Below, in pieces: positions 12,031 to 22,142 of a stretch of 64,000 nt of DNA. The notes below the pieces were generated by a model. That model saw only the letters and a list, made by a program, of their open reading frames with translations, was not told the origin of the DNA and did no database searches. A program made the translations under genes and the position numbers. Source of the DNA: Cordylochernes scorpioides (Eukaryota; Arthropoda; Arachnida; Pseudoscorpiones; Chernetidae); contig CP092886.1 in NCBI GenBank assembly GCA_030710605.1, forward strand, positions 47,345,794 to 47,409,793. The letters run 5' to 3'. The first letter of the stretch is position 1; every line of letters begins with the position of its first letter.

Positions 12031-12884
12031 TTAGGTATGAATTTTCTTTAAAAACCCACAAGTTCCTAAGAATGACCTTAACATCTCAATATTTTTTGGT
12101 ATTGGAAAATTTAAGACTGCTTCTATTTTCCTATTATCAAGTTTAATACCTTCACTACTAACAATGTGACCTAAAATATCCAATTCTTCCATGGCAAATT
12201 TGCACTTATTCCTGTTGAGCCTAATGCCTACTTTATCAAATCTTTGTAAGACTTTTCTAAGCCTTTCTTCTAGTTCTTGTCTATCTTTGGCGTAAACTAC
12301 GACATCGTCCAAGTAACAAATTACACCTTTCAAATCAAGCAAAATTGAATCCATTCCTTTCTGATATGCCTCTGGAGCACTTGATAGACCAAAAGGAAAT
12401 TTACAAAATCTGTAACAACCACGGTGCGTGATGAAAGTTGTAAGGGGTCTTGATTGAGGGTCTAAGTCAACCTGCCCAAAACCCTTTTTTTTGCATCCAG
12501 CTTTGCGAATACTTTAGCACCTTTAAGGGCATGTAACATATTGTCAATTGTAGGAATTGGATGTCTTTCTCTCAATATTGCTTTATTCACTTCCCGAAGG
12601 TCTATGCACAGTCTAATTTCCTCACTATCCCTTTTTGGAACAACTATTATGTTAGAAACCCATTCAGAACCTTGATGCACTTCTTCAATGATTCCATTCT
12701 CTAGCATCTTATCAAGCTCTTGATTTACTGCTTCTACCATTGCATAAGGTATACGACGGCATCTCTGGGCAATGGGCCTATAGTTGTCTTTCAATGTCAC
12801 TTTATGACTATAGCCTTTTATAGTTCCAAGTCCATGGAAAAGATGTTCATGTTCTTGAACAAGAGTTTCTATATTAGTAGACAT
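12031..12884 (-). pseudogene. pol: Ty3/gypsy reverse transcriptase
   Basis: The first part (12462-12884) encodes GIIEEVHQGSEWVSNIIVV, IRLCIDLREVNKAILRERHP and AKVFAKLDAK (first Asp). The second part (12031-12354) begins near the catalytic VICYLDDVVVYAKD and includes LGHIVSSEGI. A frameshift at the AAAAAA run near 12485 and a further gap between the pieces break the palm domain. Confidence 0.9.
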
Positions 12885-12919
12885 TTATTCATTTACATGA
12901 TTTACCCTTTTAATTATAC

Positions 12920-13201
12920 CTAGTTCAAAACTAGCCTTGCCTCCCAACAAAGATTCAACTTTTTATCAATCACATAAATTTCTTCTGAAATTGAATTTTC
13001 TTTCCAAGAAATCACAGCATTGAAATAACCATAACATGGAAGACGTCTATCTTGACCATAGGCAAAAAAGGTTTGGGTGGTGTCATGTAATTTTGGCATA
13101 ATTTTATGGCCATATAATTCAAGCATCTTATTATAGCTTATGAAAGTTCTATCACTCCCTGTATCAATTATCATATTTATTTCACTACCATCTATTTGCA
13201 C
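12920..13201 (-). pseudogene. pol: Ty3/gypsy aspartic protease
   Basis: A 93-codon open piece with the active-site motif MIIDTGSDRTFIS. The C-terminal part that would read LGG-type flap sequence shifts frame near 12950. It lies just downstream of the Gag knuckles on the minus strand. Confidence 0.85.
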
Positions 13202-13265
13202 TTTTTCCTTATTTTCAGCACCTGTATAGTAGGTATATTCATCTGAACTTTCACCTACTTCAGTC

Positions 13266-14096
13266 TTATTTTTCTTCTAGTATGGTCTTAACTTTAGTTT
13301 GATTGAAACGTTTGTAGTTTCTATTATTATTTTGATTTGGGCGGTTACTGCAAGCTCTAAAAAGATGTCCTAATTTATTGCAATATGAACAAGTCATTTT
13401 TTTAGCACCACATTCTTGTGCTGAATGTGTATCTAATCCACAGCGATAACATTTAGGCTTTGAGGCTCCTGAAAATGATGGGGTACCTTGATTAGTGAAT
13501 CTACCTTTGTTGAAATTATTAGCATTATAGTGCTTTTTAGGTTTATTTTGAACTCTATTTAGTGTTTGATCATTTTGAGGTTCAAGAAGTCTAATTTCTT
13601 TTCTAGAAATTTCTAACATTCTAGCAATATCAATGGTTTTGACAGTGTCAAATTTTCTTGTTGCAACAGTTTTTTGTTGTTACATTTTTCAATTATTTGG
13701 TCTCTTATCATATCAGCTTCTAAATTCCCAAATTCACAAGATTTAGAAAGCTCTCTTAAAGAAATTAGGTAGTTGTCGATCGATTCATCATCTTTCTGGA
13801 CTCTTTGTCTAAATTTAAATCTCTCAGTGACCACATATTTATGAGGTGTGAAATATTTATCTAAAGCCATTTTAGTTTGTTCATAATTTTCCTTTTCATC
13901 TGGCAAGTTGAAAAATATACGTTGTACATTTGGCCCTAAACAATGCAATAGAGTTGCTCTCTTAATTTCATCGATTTTTTTGAAATTCCAGATGCTATTT
14001 CAAAAATGGCATAGGATTCCATCCATTGCTTATATTCCGCAAATAAATGCTAGCATTCATATTCATGGGTAAAGGTGGCGTCAGGTTGGCTGCCAT
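13266..14096 (-). pseudogene. gag: Ty3/gypsy gag with two zinc knuckles, frameshifted
   Basis: Starts at Met 14096 (MAANLTPPLPMNMN) shortly after the 5' LTR. The capsid-like part ([30 protein letters not shown]) is in 13613-13948. The nucleocapsid part holds two knuckles, CYRCGLDTHSAQEC and CSYCNKLGHLFRAC, at about 13345-13460. A frameshift near 13615 joins the two parts. Two knuckles fit Mag-like elements. Confidence 0.85.
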
Positions 14097-14466
14097 ACTT
14101 GTTTTTTAGGGCTACAGTTATATTTTCAAATTCTCGTCGCCAATTTATGTTGTATAGTTATTATTTAATTTATTAATTAAAATACTACTCACCAGATGAA
14201 ATTATTTTATTACAAATTGTTTATTACACTTTATATTAATATTTTTACATCAACACGTTGTTTACATTATACATCGTACTAGACGAATGGCCCGGGCAAA
14301 CGCCCGGGTTTTACCCGAGTGCGTATATATTTTTAAAATGTTTTAATTAAAATACTATTCGTTACAATTATAAATTGGCGCCGTGGATGTCTCTCTTGTG
14401 AAACGTCCCGCCCCAAACTGTGTGTGTCTTGAAAATATAAAAATAAAATGTGAACGGAAAAATATG

Positions 14467-14538
14467 TCCAGGGTAGCCTAGTGGTCATGGCATCTGCCCG
14501 GTAAGCGGAAGGTCGTGGGTTCGATTCCCATCCCTTGA
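14467..14538 (+). tRNA. tRNA-like unit (SINE head?), anticodon position GGT
   Basis: Folds as a cloverleaf: acceptor TCCAGGG with CCCTTGA (one mismatch), a 3-bp D stem, anticodon stem TCTGC/GCGGA with loop CCGGTAA, T stem GTGGG/CCCAT with loop TTCGATT. B-box GGTTCGATTCC is perfect. A T run at 14542-14547 could stop RNA polymerase III. Base 33 is C instead of U, and a GGT anticodon is not normally used for Thr in eukaryotes, so a tRNA-derived SINE head is more likely than a working tRNA gene. Confidence 0.55.
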
Positions 14539-14741
14539 CACTTTTTTATTTTATCCATTCTGACCAAAATCTATCCGTGAACTTCACACAGAGAGAATAA
14601 GGCAATTATATAAGTAGATAATCCAAATTGTGCCTTATCACACACTATTTTTTATTTGGCCTTATTACCTTGTGTTTATAATCTATGACGTAATGCCGGC
14701 GGCGCGCGCCCGTTGGCTGCCGGCGAGCACGTGACCTCCCT

Positions 14742-14942
14742 GTGCGCGCGCATCCGTGACAGAACCGGCCGGCCCATGACGGTCGTGACTATATATATAA
14801 TGGATGGATAATAATAATAATATAATAATAATTATTATTATTATTATTATTATTATCATTAGATAATGATAATGATCATAATGATGATGCGCGCGCATCC
14901 GTGACAGAACCGGCCGGCCCCATGACGGTCGTGACTATATAT
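14742..14942 (+). repeat. GC-rich direct repeat flanking a TAA/TTA microsatellite
   Basis: About 55 bp starting GCGCGCATCCGTGACAGAAC occur at about 14745-14799 and again at about 14888-14942. Between them is a (TAA)n/(TTA)n tract. The repeated segment is the 5' end region of the enclosing Helitron, so its 5' end has been duplicated. Confidence 0.8.
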
Positions 14943-15457
14943 GTTGATTATTATTGTTTATGATGATGATGATATTCTATATTTTAAACACAGAATACTA
15001 CAGACAGTATCGATAATACGACAGTTCCGATAGTTCGACCATTTTAAAATTCCAATTTCGACAGTTGAATGTTTTTTTACATACAACTTTACCGCTAAAA
15101 AGTAATTACGGCGGTGGCAAGCGGCGACGACGGCGGGCGCTGATAGGAATGCGCCTGCGCTCTTTTGGTTTCTGTTAGTTTAAGTGTCACTTTGCAGTGC
15201 ATTGCGCAATGTCGCGGATGTTATTGTTTTTTTTTACGCGGGAATTAGGAATCGCGTTCTAATTAATAATATTATTTTCTTTTTAAATTTCAGCATTGAA
15301 ATATTTAAGTTATTTTAAAATTTACAAATAATTTCCTTTCAAATAAATAAATCTTCATAAAAAGTAGCCACAATGATTATGATAACATTTTATTTCAATA
15401 TCCCATTTCCATATTATTAGAAAAGATTTAAACACAAAAATCAATAACCACCTGCAG

Positions 15458-15630
15458 CAGCAGTGGATGTCTTTAATACAATAAAACTTTGTCATTTAAA
15501 ACACATTCAGATTCCAGATGAAGAAAGACATGCATGTATTTTTAAAATAGACCATCTGGAATACATCATGAATAGGATTTCAGTGCAAAAACAGACATCT
15601 ATAAAGGAATTTTTAAGAAGATATTCATGA
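15458..15630 (+). pseudogene. Tigger/pogo transposase C-terminal remnant
   Basis: An open stretch after a possible acceptor (CTGCAG at 15452-15457) ends at TGA 15628-15630. It encodes residues such as VDVFNTIKLC, IPDEERHACIFKIDHLEYIM and QTSIKEFLRRYS, the pattern found at the very C-terminus of Tigger transposases (helical tail ending in a QTSI-type motif). The DDE catalytic domain is absent, so this is an internally deleted, non-autonomous copy. Confidence 0.6.
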
Positions 15631-15993
15631 TTATTTTCAAATAATATTTTAAAATTTTCTTTTTATTTTTCCATATTTTATTTCCTTTCAACTGCTATAT
15701 TCTTCAAATAGAATAAAATATTATTTGTAATTATTTATGTTTAAAAATATGTATTATTGCCATTTTGTCCCTGATATTAAAAGTTAATCATGAAAATAAA
15801 AAATAATACAAAAAAGTACACACACTATCGTTTCAATTAATATAATAAATTTATATTACAAAGCAATTTTAAAAAATATTATTTCAAAGTGTTAAATGAT
15901 TAGCTAATCATATCTAACCTTAATTCAACACTTCCTTTAATTCAACCGAAAGCTCTGATCCTTGGGGTGTTGAATTAAAGAGGTTCGACTGTA

Positions 15994-17100
15994 TTTTTAT
16001 TAAGCTGCAGCTTCCAAATTTTCAGAGTTTCTAAAAGTATTCACCCATAGCATCTATGCAAGATTTCATCCATGGAGACCAATTATTGAAGCACTTTCAC
16101 CAGTCATCTTCGGGGATGGAATTTACAGCATTGATAAAGGCTTGCAATGCTTCATCATCAGTATCAAATTATATCCCTTTCAACAATAACTTAACTTTTA
16201 GAAATAAAAAAAGTCACAAGGTGCTAGGTCTGGTGAATATGGTGGATGAGTGACTAATTGGACACCCGAGTTGGCTAAAAAGTCTAATGTTTGGGCTGAG
16301 GTGTGCGGTCTTGCATTGTCATGTTGAAGAAGGACTCCTCAAAGTTGAGCTCTTGGTCTGCTTTGCTTGATTTTTTCAAATACTACTGGAAGGCATTTTT
16401 TTGTATACCAGTAACTATTAACTGTCTTTCAATCTTCTAACTTCACAATATCAATGAAACCACTTTTTTCTAAAAAAGCAAGCGACCATTTTTTTTTCCA
16501 ACACTTCGAGCTCTACGAACTTTCTTAGGAGGAGGTGATTTTGAAGAGCACCAAAGAGTAGATTGCTGTTTTGTTTCTGGATTAAAATTGTAAATCCAAG
16601 TTTCGTCACACACATCTGTAATAATATTTAAAACAACCTTTGATTTACCTTCATCAAATATTTTCAACATGAAACTACACCATTTAATGTCACTAAGCTT
16701 TTGGTCTTCATTCAAGCTGTGAGGTACCCATTTACTAACAAGTTTTCTCTATTTCAAATGATCATTAATGATGGTGTTGATTGCTGCCGATCCAATGGCC
16801 ACACTTTTCTCTAGCTGCTGATATGTAATTCTTTGATCGTCTCTAAGTATAAATCTTGCCAGCTCAATTTTTTCTTGGGTCACTGATGTTGGTGGTTGAC
16901 CTGAACGAGGTTAAATCTTCAAGGTTGGTTTACCAAATTTAAATTCATTAAATAAATTAAAAACTGTTCTTATAGAAATAGCTTTACCTCCTAAAGCTTT
17001 CATCAATCTTTCATGAGATTCTTTAGAAGTTAAATTACTTTTATAATCATAAAAGATCATGGGCGCGTAAACTTTCTCTAGTCAATTCCATTGTGTATGC
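15994..17100 (-). pseudogene. mariner transposase, decayed
   Basis: Cut-and-paste transposase of the D,D34D class, read on the minus strand. The motif DETWIYNFNPETKQQS, with the second catalytic Asp region, lies within 16470-16715. The third catalytic region HPPYSPDLAPCDFF lies at about 16215-16260, with the last Asp in DLAPCDF. An N-terminal part continues rightward to about 17100 in other frames (helix-turn-helix part with weak matches). Frame changes occur between the blocks. The order and spacing fit mariner; the gene is not expressible as a whole. Confidence 0.8.
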
Positions 17101-17324
17101 TACAATGTTTAGAAATTACCTCTGCCACTGTAAACAAAGTTGTGCCCTCTATGAATCATTGGGGTGAGTTCGCAACATTTGACCCAATCTGAAACTAAGC
17201 CTCTCATTGGTCGTGACATCACGGTGGCACTGCAATGTAAACAAAGGCTATGATTGGTTCATTTTTTTTTAAAACAAGATTTGATTATGATGAACAAACC
17301 CGTTTTTAATAATGTCTTGTGCAG

Positions 17325-17883
17325 GATTCTCTGGCCGCCAAGCATCTTCGACTACCTGATGGATACCAAGAAGTGATAGTAGAAATAAGCACCACCTTTT
17401 CGTGCAGAAGGCGACCAAATGGCACGTATGCGGATGTGAATAATGAATGTAAAAATTTATCACGTGTGCGAGCCATTTACAACTCCGGGGGGACGTGGCG
17501 TATACCCAGCGCCGCAGCTACTACTGCCCAGTCGGCACCATCTACGATCAAATATTGGAAGCCTGCGCCAATGCCAATATTTCGCTTGCTTGCCACCTTG
17601 CTCCATATCATTATCCCAAATCCAACGAATCCGAGGAAAGCTTAAATACATCTTCTCAAAGGGTTTATTGCAAAAAGGCGCCATTATCAAAAATTAGCTC
17701 ATCCAGTACATTCAAAGAGAGTCATCAAACATCAACAGCATCAACCAAAGAAATAACATCTACACCTTCTCTATCAACCTTGGAATCAATCAATAAGCCA
17801 ACTACACTTCCGTCTAGTGAAGAAAATATTGAACTCATCTTGTCTACAACAGAAAGTTCGATAGATAAGGCAAGTACTGCTAT
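17325..17883 (+). pseudogene. CPAP1-like chitin-binding protein, exon upstream part, frameshifted
   Basis: The exon opens after an acceptor (CTTGTGCAG, ending 17324). It encodes a short lead and one CBM14 (peritrophin-A) chitin-binding domain: FSCRRRPNGTYADVNNEC, then KIYHVCEPF, then YYCPVGTIYDQILEAC. Six cysteines are present in the usual order, but the domain is read over three frames. One shift lies at the AAAAA at about 17451-17455 and another around the GGGGGG at about 17489. A Ser/Thr-rich stretch follows to the Bel/Pao insertion at 17883. Secreted single-domain proteins of this type sit in the arthropod cuticle. Upstream exons were not found. It is either a pseudogene or suffers sequence errors at homopolymers. 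Confidence 0.75.
17879..17883 (+). other. Target-site duplication GCTAT, left
   Basis: Identical to 23689-23693 on the other side of the Bel/Pao element. Five bases is the usual length for this superfamily. Confidence 0.95.
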
Positions 17884-18170
17884 TGTTAGTTTTTTTTAAT
17901 TATCATTATTATAGTAATCTATATGTTAGGTTTTATTTTTATTATTATTATTGTATTTTATTAATTAATTATAATTCATATTCATAGAATTTTATTGTTA
18001 CTTATCATCATTTTTTTTTCCTTCTTTTTCTGTTTTCTTTTGTGTTAAAATACAACTAAATCGCATTAAATCGTAGTGTAATTATTTTTGTTGTGTGAAA
18101 TAAATCGAATTGAATCGAATTGAGTCAGCTCGTTCTTTCTAGAAGAAACATCAAAGAAAACGTGCTAACA
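17884..18170 (+). repeat. Bel/Pao 5' LTR
   Basis: 287 bp, TGTTAG to CTAACA. Contains AATAAA (GTGTGAAATAAATCG, about 18098). A splice-donor-like GAAAGGTAAGG lies downstream at about 18238-18248, before the Gag start. Confidence 0.95.
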
Positions 18171-18272
18171 TTTTTTGGTGACGAAACCCGGGAAAGAAGT
18201 AGAAGAAATAGAAAGTTTTTAGAAGCCATAGAAATAAAGAAAGGTAAGGTTTTGAATACTAATCTTTAAAAT

Positions 18273-19450
18273 ATGGAAACAGAAATCTTAATTTTTGAAT
18301 CTCTGATTAAAAGTTTAGAATTGATAAAAGCAGATGTAGAATATAATTTAGAAGGCAATGATAAATACGCACTTATGCAAAATAAAGAAGACTTGTTAAA
18401 TTTAAAGCTAGCTTTGATAATCAATATGTAAAATTAGTAAAATATAAAGGCATTAATGCTGAAGAAAAATTTAAGGTATCCTTTGAGGCAAAGTCTAAAA
18501 TCAATTCTTTTTTTGATAAAAATAAATAGATCGCTGGGAAATTTAAATAAAAATACATTTTCTGGTGAAACCAATTTAGAACTTCCTAAATTTCAATTGC
18601 CCACCTTTAGTGGTGATATTTCAGATTGACTGAGTTTTAAGGAAATTTTTATTAGATCTATTGATCAAAATCCAACACTGGGAAATTTTCAAAAACTTCA
18701 ATATTTAAATTCTGCACTAAAAGGAAATGCCGCTAGACTTATTAGGGCGTTCAATATTTCTGATGAAAATTATCCTATTGCCTGGCAAACCTTGGTCAAT
18801 AGATTCGACAAAAAAGTGAATTGGCTTTTAAACAATTCAAAATTCGTATGATCTAAAAAATGTAAAACAAGAATCGACTAAAGATGTACTTGATCTCCTG
18901 GACACTTGTAACGAAAGCATTCAGAATCTCTCTATCCTCGAATTGGAACGTAATAATTTATCAGATATGATTTTAATTCATATAATTCAATCAAATCTTG
19001 ATCGTTCAATAAGAAAGGAATGGGAGATGAGTTTGCATGAGAAAGAATATCCATCGTATGAAAAGATGATTTCTTTCCTGGAAAGAGATGCTGGAAGTAT
19101 CGGGAGTTTTCAGAATAAAGAAAATTCAAAACAATTCTACAAAATGAATAAATCCACTCATTCTCATTCAGCAACATTTGCCTCTGGCTCTAGTATAGAT
19201 AGCAGAGTCAAGTCATGCGTCTTATGTAAAGGTGAACATTTTTTGTTAAAATGTCCTAAGTTTAATGGTATGATGTTACCTGAAAGATGGACATTTGTAA
19301 AAGATAATCGTCTATGTTACAACTGTCTAAGATCTAACCATAGAGTTTCGTCATGCGTCTTCACGCAAAATTGCAAATCATGTAATAAGAGACATCATAC
19401 TCTTTTGCATCAGTTCAAACCGGAAATGTTAAGTCCTGTTGCGGACATAT
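18273..19450 (+). pseudogene. gag: Bel/Pao gag with zinc knuckles, broken
   Basis: Met 18273 starts a short piece that stops at about 18431. Later stops include TAG at about 18528 and a TGA at about 18628 where the intact relative at 60635 has Trp (NWLSF). An open piece from 18943 encodes the end of the DUF1759-like capsid region (LERNNLSDMILIHIIQ, KEYPSYEKMISFLERD). Cys/His motifs follow: CVLCKGEHFLLKC, CYNCLRSNHRVSSC and CKSCNKRHHTLLH. The protein would package element RNA. Confidence 0.88.
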
Positions 19451-20110
19451 CTCCATTGACCCATGCCAGTGTCTCATGTTTTGCAGACAACAAAAGTCAT
19501 GATCGAATATTACTCTCTACGGCTTTAATAAAGGTCAAATCGGAAAATGGAGTTCTACAAACATGTAGAGCCCTCATAGATACAGGCTCTCAAAGGTGTC
19601 TTATAACAAATAGTTGTCGAAAGAAATTAAATCTTCCTCTTGCTGAATGTAAAACTACAGTTTTTGGTTTGGGAAACAAACTTGTAGAACATCAATAGGT
19701 GAGGTCTCTCTCCAATTTAGCCCACATTTCTCAAACCTAATATTCAACGCCAATCCTATAGTCATTGATAAGATCACATCAGAATTGCCCAATTTCTTTA
19801 TAGAAAAGGATAATTGGCCTTATTTGAAAAATCTTCTGTTGGCTGACCCCAATTTTGACAAATCTAGCCAGATTGATTTAGTGATAGGAGCAGAGCTTGC
19901 TCCATGCTTATTTAACGGGAAGGTTAGATTCCAAAATTTATCTGGACCCACTGCGTGCGGATCCAAATTGGGATGGTTACTTACAGGTAAAATATTACTG
20001 TCAGGTGAAAATTCCAATCAAGATATAACTATGTTCGCGTCGGAGGAACAAGATGATTTTCTCAAAAAATTCTGGGAGCTGAAGTCAGTACCCTCTGCCA
20101 AATCTTTAAC
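19451..20110 (+). pseudogene. pol: Bel/Pao DUF1758 aspartic protease
   Basis: Active site CRALIDTGSQRCLI at about 19565-19606 with an intact DTG. A frameshift near 19695 moves to the frame of 19785-20237, which carries DLVIGAELAP and GPTACGSKLGWLLTGKI, the conserved end of the domain, and then KKFWELKSVP leading to RT. The intact relative at the right end of the window aligns throughout but has DNG at the active site. Confidence 0.88.
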
Positions 20111-21200
20111 CAGAGAAGAAATTTGTGTGAAGAAATATATATTAATAACCCCAAAATTCTGGAAGATGGAAGATACTCTGTTGGGCTGCCATTTAGAACA
20201 TTGCCAACTCTTGGCGAATCTAGGATCAATGCTCTGAAACGATTTCTATCACTTGAAAGAAAATTACAAAAATCTCCAAGTATCCTAAATCAATATTGTG
20301 ATTTCATGGACGAATATCTTTTAATCAATCATATGGAGCTTATTCTCAGTGATGAGCTGGATACACCTTCAGGACAATGTTATTATATACCTCATCATTG
20401 TGTTTTTAAGGAGCAAAGCACTACCACTAAATTGAGAGTTGTTTTTGATGCATCTTGCAAAACTAGCAATGGCAAATCTCTAAATGACTTTCTTCATGTA
20501 GGACCAAAACTACAACAGGATATCTTCAACATTCTGATAAGAATTCGAACACGCCCAATAGCTTTTTCAGGAGATATAGAGAAAATGTATCGCCAAGTAA
20601 GAATCGATTCTAGGGATTGTGATTTCCAGAGAATTTTATGGAGAAAAAAACCCATCAGAACCTTTATTGGATTATAGACTACTGACTGTGACATATAGAT
20701 TGTCTTGTGCGCCATATCTCGCCATGCGTACCCTACATCAACTTGCAAGGGACAAGGTGTCAACTTTCCCAGTGGCCTCAAAAATAGTACAAACCGATTT
20801 TTATGTTGATGACTTGCTTTCTGGTGCAGACACAATTGAAGAAGCTACATGTCATATTCGTGAAGTCAATAATCTTCTTTCTTCAGCCGGATTTTCTCTT
20901 AGGAAATGGAGATCAAACGTCCCAGAGGTCCTTTCTGGATTATCAGAACAGGTTGAAGATAGGCATAATCTTTGGGATTTTGAGAGTGATTCATGTATCA
21001 AAATACTTGGTATTTGTTGGAATCCTTCCTTGGACATTTTTCAGATTCTTGTTAATGACATTCCAGAACAAACAAATTCTAAAAGACATTTGTTGTCCCA
21101 CATCTCCAGAATCTTTGATCCTATAGGCTGGCTGTCACCAGTTATTATTCGTCTTAAAATTTTGCTTCAATCACTTTGGAAACAGAAGTTGAATTGGGAT
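20111..21200 (+). pseudogene. pol: Bel/Pao reverse transcriptase, frameshifted
   Basis: The first part (20123-20677) includes YYIPHHCVFKEQSTTTKLRV, VVFDASCKTSNGKSLND and FSGDIEKMYRQVRI (first catalytic Asp). A frameshift near 20655 moves to the long frame 20619-22142, with LSCAPYLAMRTLHQL and the catalytic YVDD at 20802-20813, then FSLRKWRSN and SRIFDPIGWLSPV. This is the ~374-codon region that is missing from the related protein at 60635-64000. Confidence 0.9.
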
Positions 21201-22142
21201 GATCCCTTGCCTGATACTTTGTGCTCTCAATGGAAGAAATTCGAAAAGGAATTATCCGTATTAAATAAAATTCAAATTCCTAGATACTTCTCGTGCAGGG
21301 GAGCTTTACTTTCTGTTGAACTTCATGGTTTTAGTGACTCTTCAGAAGTTGCATATGCGGCAGTATTTTATATAAGATCTCATTTCAAATCGGGCCAAGT
21401 GAAAGTTTCTCTGAAATATTCCAAGACGAGGGTAGCTCCTCTGAAAATGATTTCCATACCACGGCTGGAGCTGTGCGCTGCTCTTCTTCTAGCAACTTTA
21501 TATGATACTATTCGCAATTCTTTATGCTTACAAATTGATAGAGTATTTTTATGGACTGATTCCAAAATTGTTCTCAGCTGGATTAAATCTGAATCTAGAC
21601 ATTGGAAACCATTTGTCGGAAATAGGATTGCTGGAATTCAAAGATTGACTTTACATTCTTCCTGGCATTATGTCATTTCGAAAAATAATCCTGCAGACTG
21701 CGCTTCCAGAGGTATAACTCCTTCAGAGCTGGTGGATCACTCTCTTTGGTGGCGAGGACCAACTTGGCTCTCGGATGTGAACTTTGAAGATCCAATTCAA
21801 ACTCAATATGATTTTCCGAAAGAAATTTCAGGTGAAAGACGAAAAACATTCTCTGTTTTTCATTCCACTAATCTTCTTTTCCCAGACTTCATTTTCAAAT
21901 ACTCAAATATCAACGAACTTGTTAGAATTACAGCATGGATTTATAGATTTGTATTCAATGTCCAATGTTCTTACAATGAAAGAAAGAAAGGACATCTATC
22001 TTCAAGCGAATTAACAAGTTCAATTCACAATATCATTCGTTTCATCCAAAGTTCTGAATTTCAATCAGAAATTACCTGTTGCAAACAAAAGAAATCTTTA
22101 CCAACTAACTCAAGGCTTTTTATCTTTGAATCCTTTCATTGA
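21200..22142 (+). pseudogene. pol: Bel/Pao RNase H region
   Basis: Same open frame as the RT C-terminus. RNase H acidic residues lie in ELHGFSDSSEVAYAAVFY, PRLELCAALLLA, FLWTDSKIVLSWIKS and NPADCASRG. The frame ends at TGA 22140-22142, where the integrase frame takes over after a short overlap. This half of pol is one of the least damaged parts of the element. Confidence 0.88.

Larger units (their letters stand above)
14279..14947 (-). mobile_element. Non-autonomous Helitron inside the LTR
   Basis: On the minus strand it begins TCAACATATATAG after an A and ends CATTCGTCTAG before a T, matching the A/T target and the TC...CTAG ends of Helitrons. A GC hairpin (CCCGGGCAAACGCCCGGG, 14291-14308) lies next to the 3' end. 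The removed site rejoins into an intact LTR, which fixes both borders. Inside are a tRNA-like unit, a stretch matching the palindromic repeat ends (TTATTACCTTGTG), a GC-rich direct repeat and a (TAA) microsatellite. No protein coding. Confidence 0.85.
9730..15002 (-). mobile_element. Ty3/gypsy LTR retrotransposon (Mag-like), minus strand, GACAG target duplication
   Basis: LTRs at 9730-9915 and 14148-15002 (the latter enlarged by a Helitron insertion) both read TGTTGTATAG to AATACTACA on the plus strand. The flanks are GACAG at 9725-9729 and 15003-15007, a perfect 5-bp target duplication inside the Tigger-like element. Coding order on the minus strand is Gag with two zinc knuckles, protease, RT, RNase H, integrase. 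A primer-site-like TTGGCGACGAGA follows the 5' LTR and the purine tract GAAGGAAGGAGGGAA precedes the 3' LTR. All coding parts are frameshifted. Two knuckles and the RERHPIPT motif suggest the Mag lineage. Confidence 0.92.
14148..15002 (-). repeat. 5' LTR (right) interrupted by a Helitron
   Basis: Bases 14148-14278 and 14948-15002 together match the left LTR. The bases between are a Helitron-like insertion that entered between A and T of the LTR, as this transposon class does. Confidence 0.88.
9618..15991 (+). mobile_element. pogo/Tigger-like transposon with nested Ty3/gypsy insertion
   Basis: The left end CAATATAACCTCGTTAATTC and the right end, whose complement reads CAGTCGAACCTCTTTAATTC, form Tigger-type inverted termini. 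They are flanked by TA at 9616-9617 and 15992-15993. Copy B has a single TA at the matching site (about 54098), the empty target. Without the nested LTR element the transposon is about 1.1 kb (9618-9729 plus 15008-15991). It has an internal GC-rich stretch (15105-15245) and a transposase C-terminus. Confidence 0.85.
9584..17100 (-). mobile_element. mariner-like transposon, split by nested insertions
   Basis: The left end (CAAGGGTCACTCCATAAG) starts right after a TA at 9582-9583 that also exists in the uninterrupted satellite sequence, as expected for TA-targeting mariners. The element is interrupted at 9616 by the Tigger-like insertion and resumes at 15994. The right end is not clear; mirrored terminal sequence was not found, so the right TIR is probably lost. 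A deleted relative of the same insertion is at 54063-~54570 in copy B. Confidence 0.75.

Noticed and set aside
14467..14538. A working tRNA-Thr gene
   Set aside because: C instead of U before the anticodon, a GGT anticodon not used for Thr in eukaryotes, an acceptor mismatch and a location inside a Helitron all point to a SINE head.
14683..14898. Ile-rich minus-strand ORF
   Set aside because: Translation of the TAA/TTA microsatellite and the GC-rich direct repeat.
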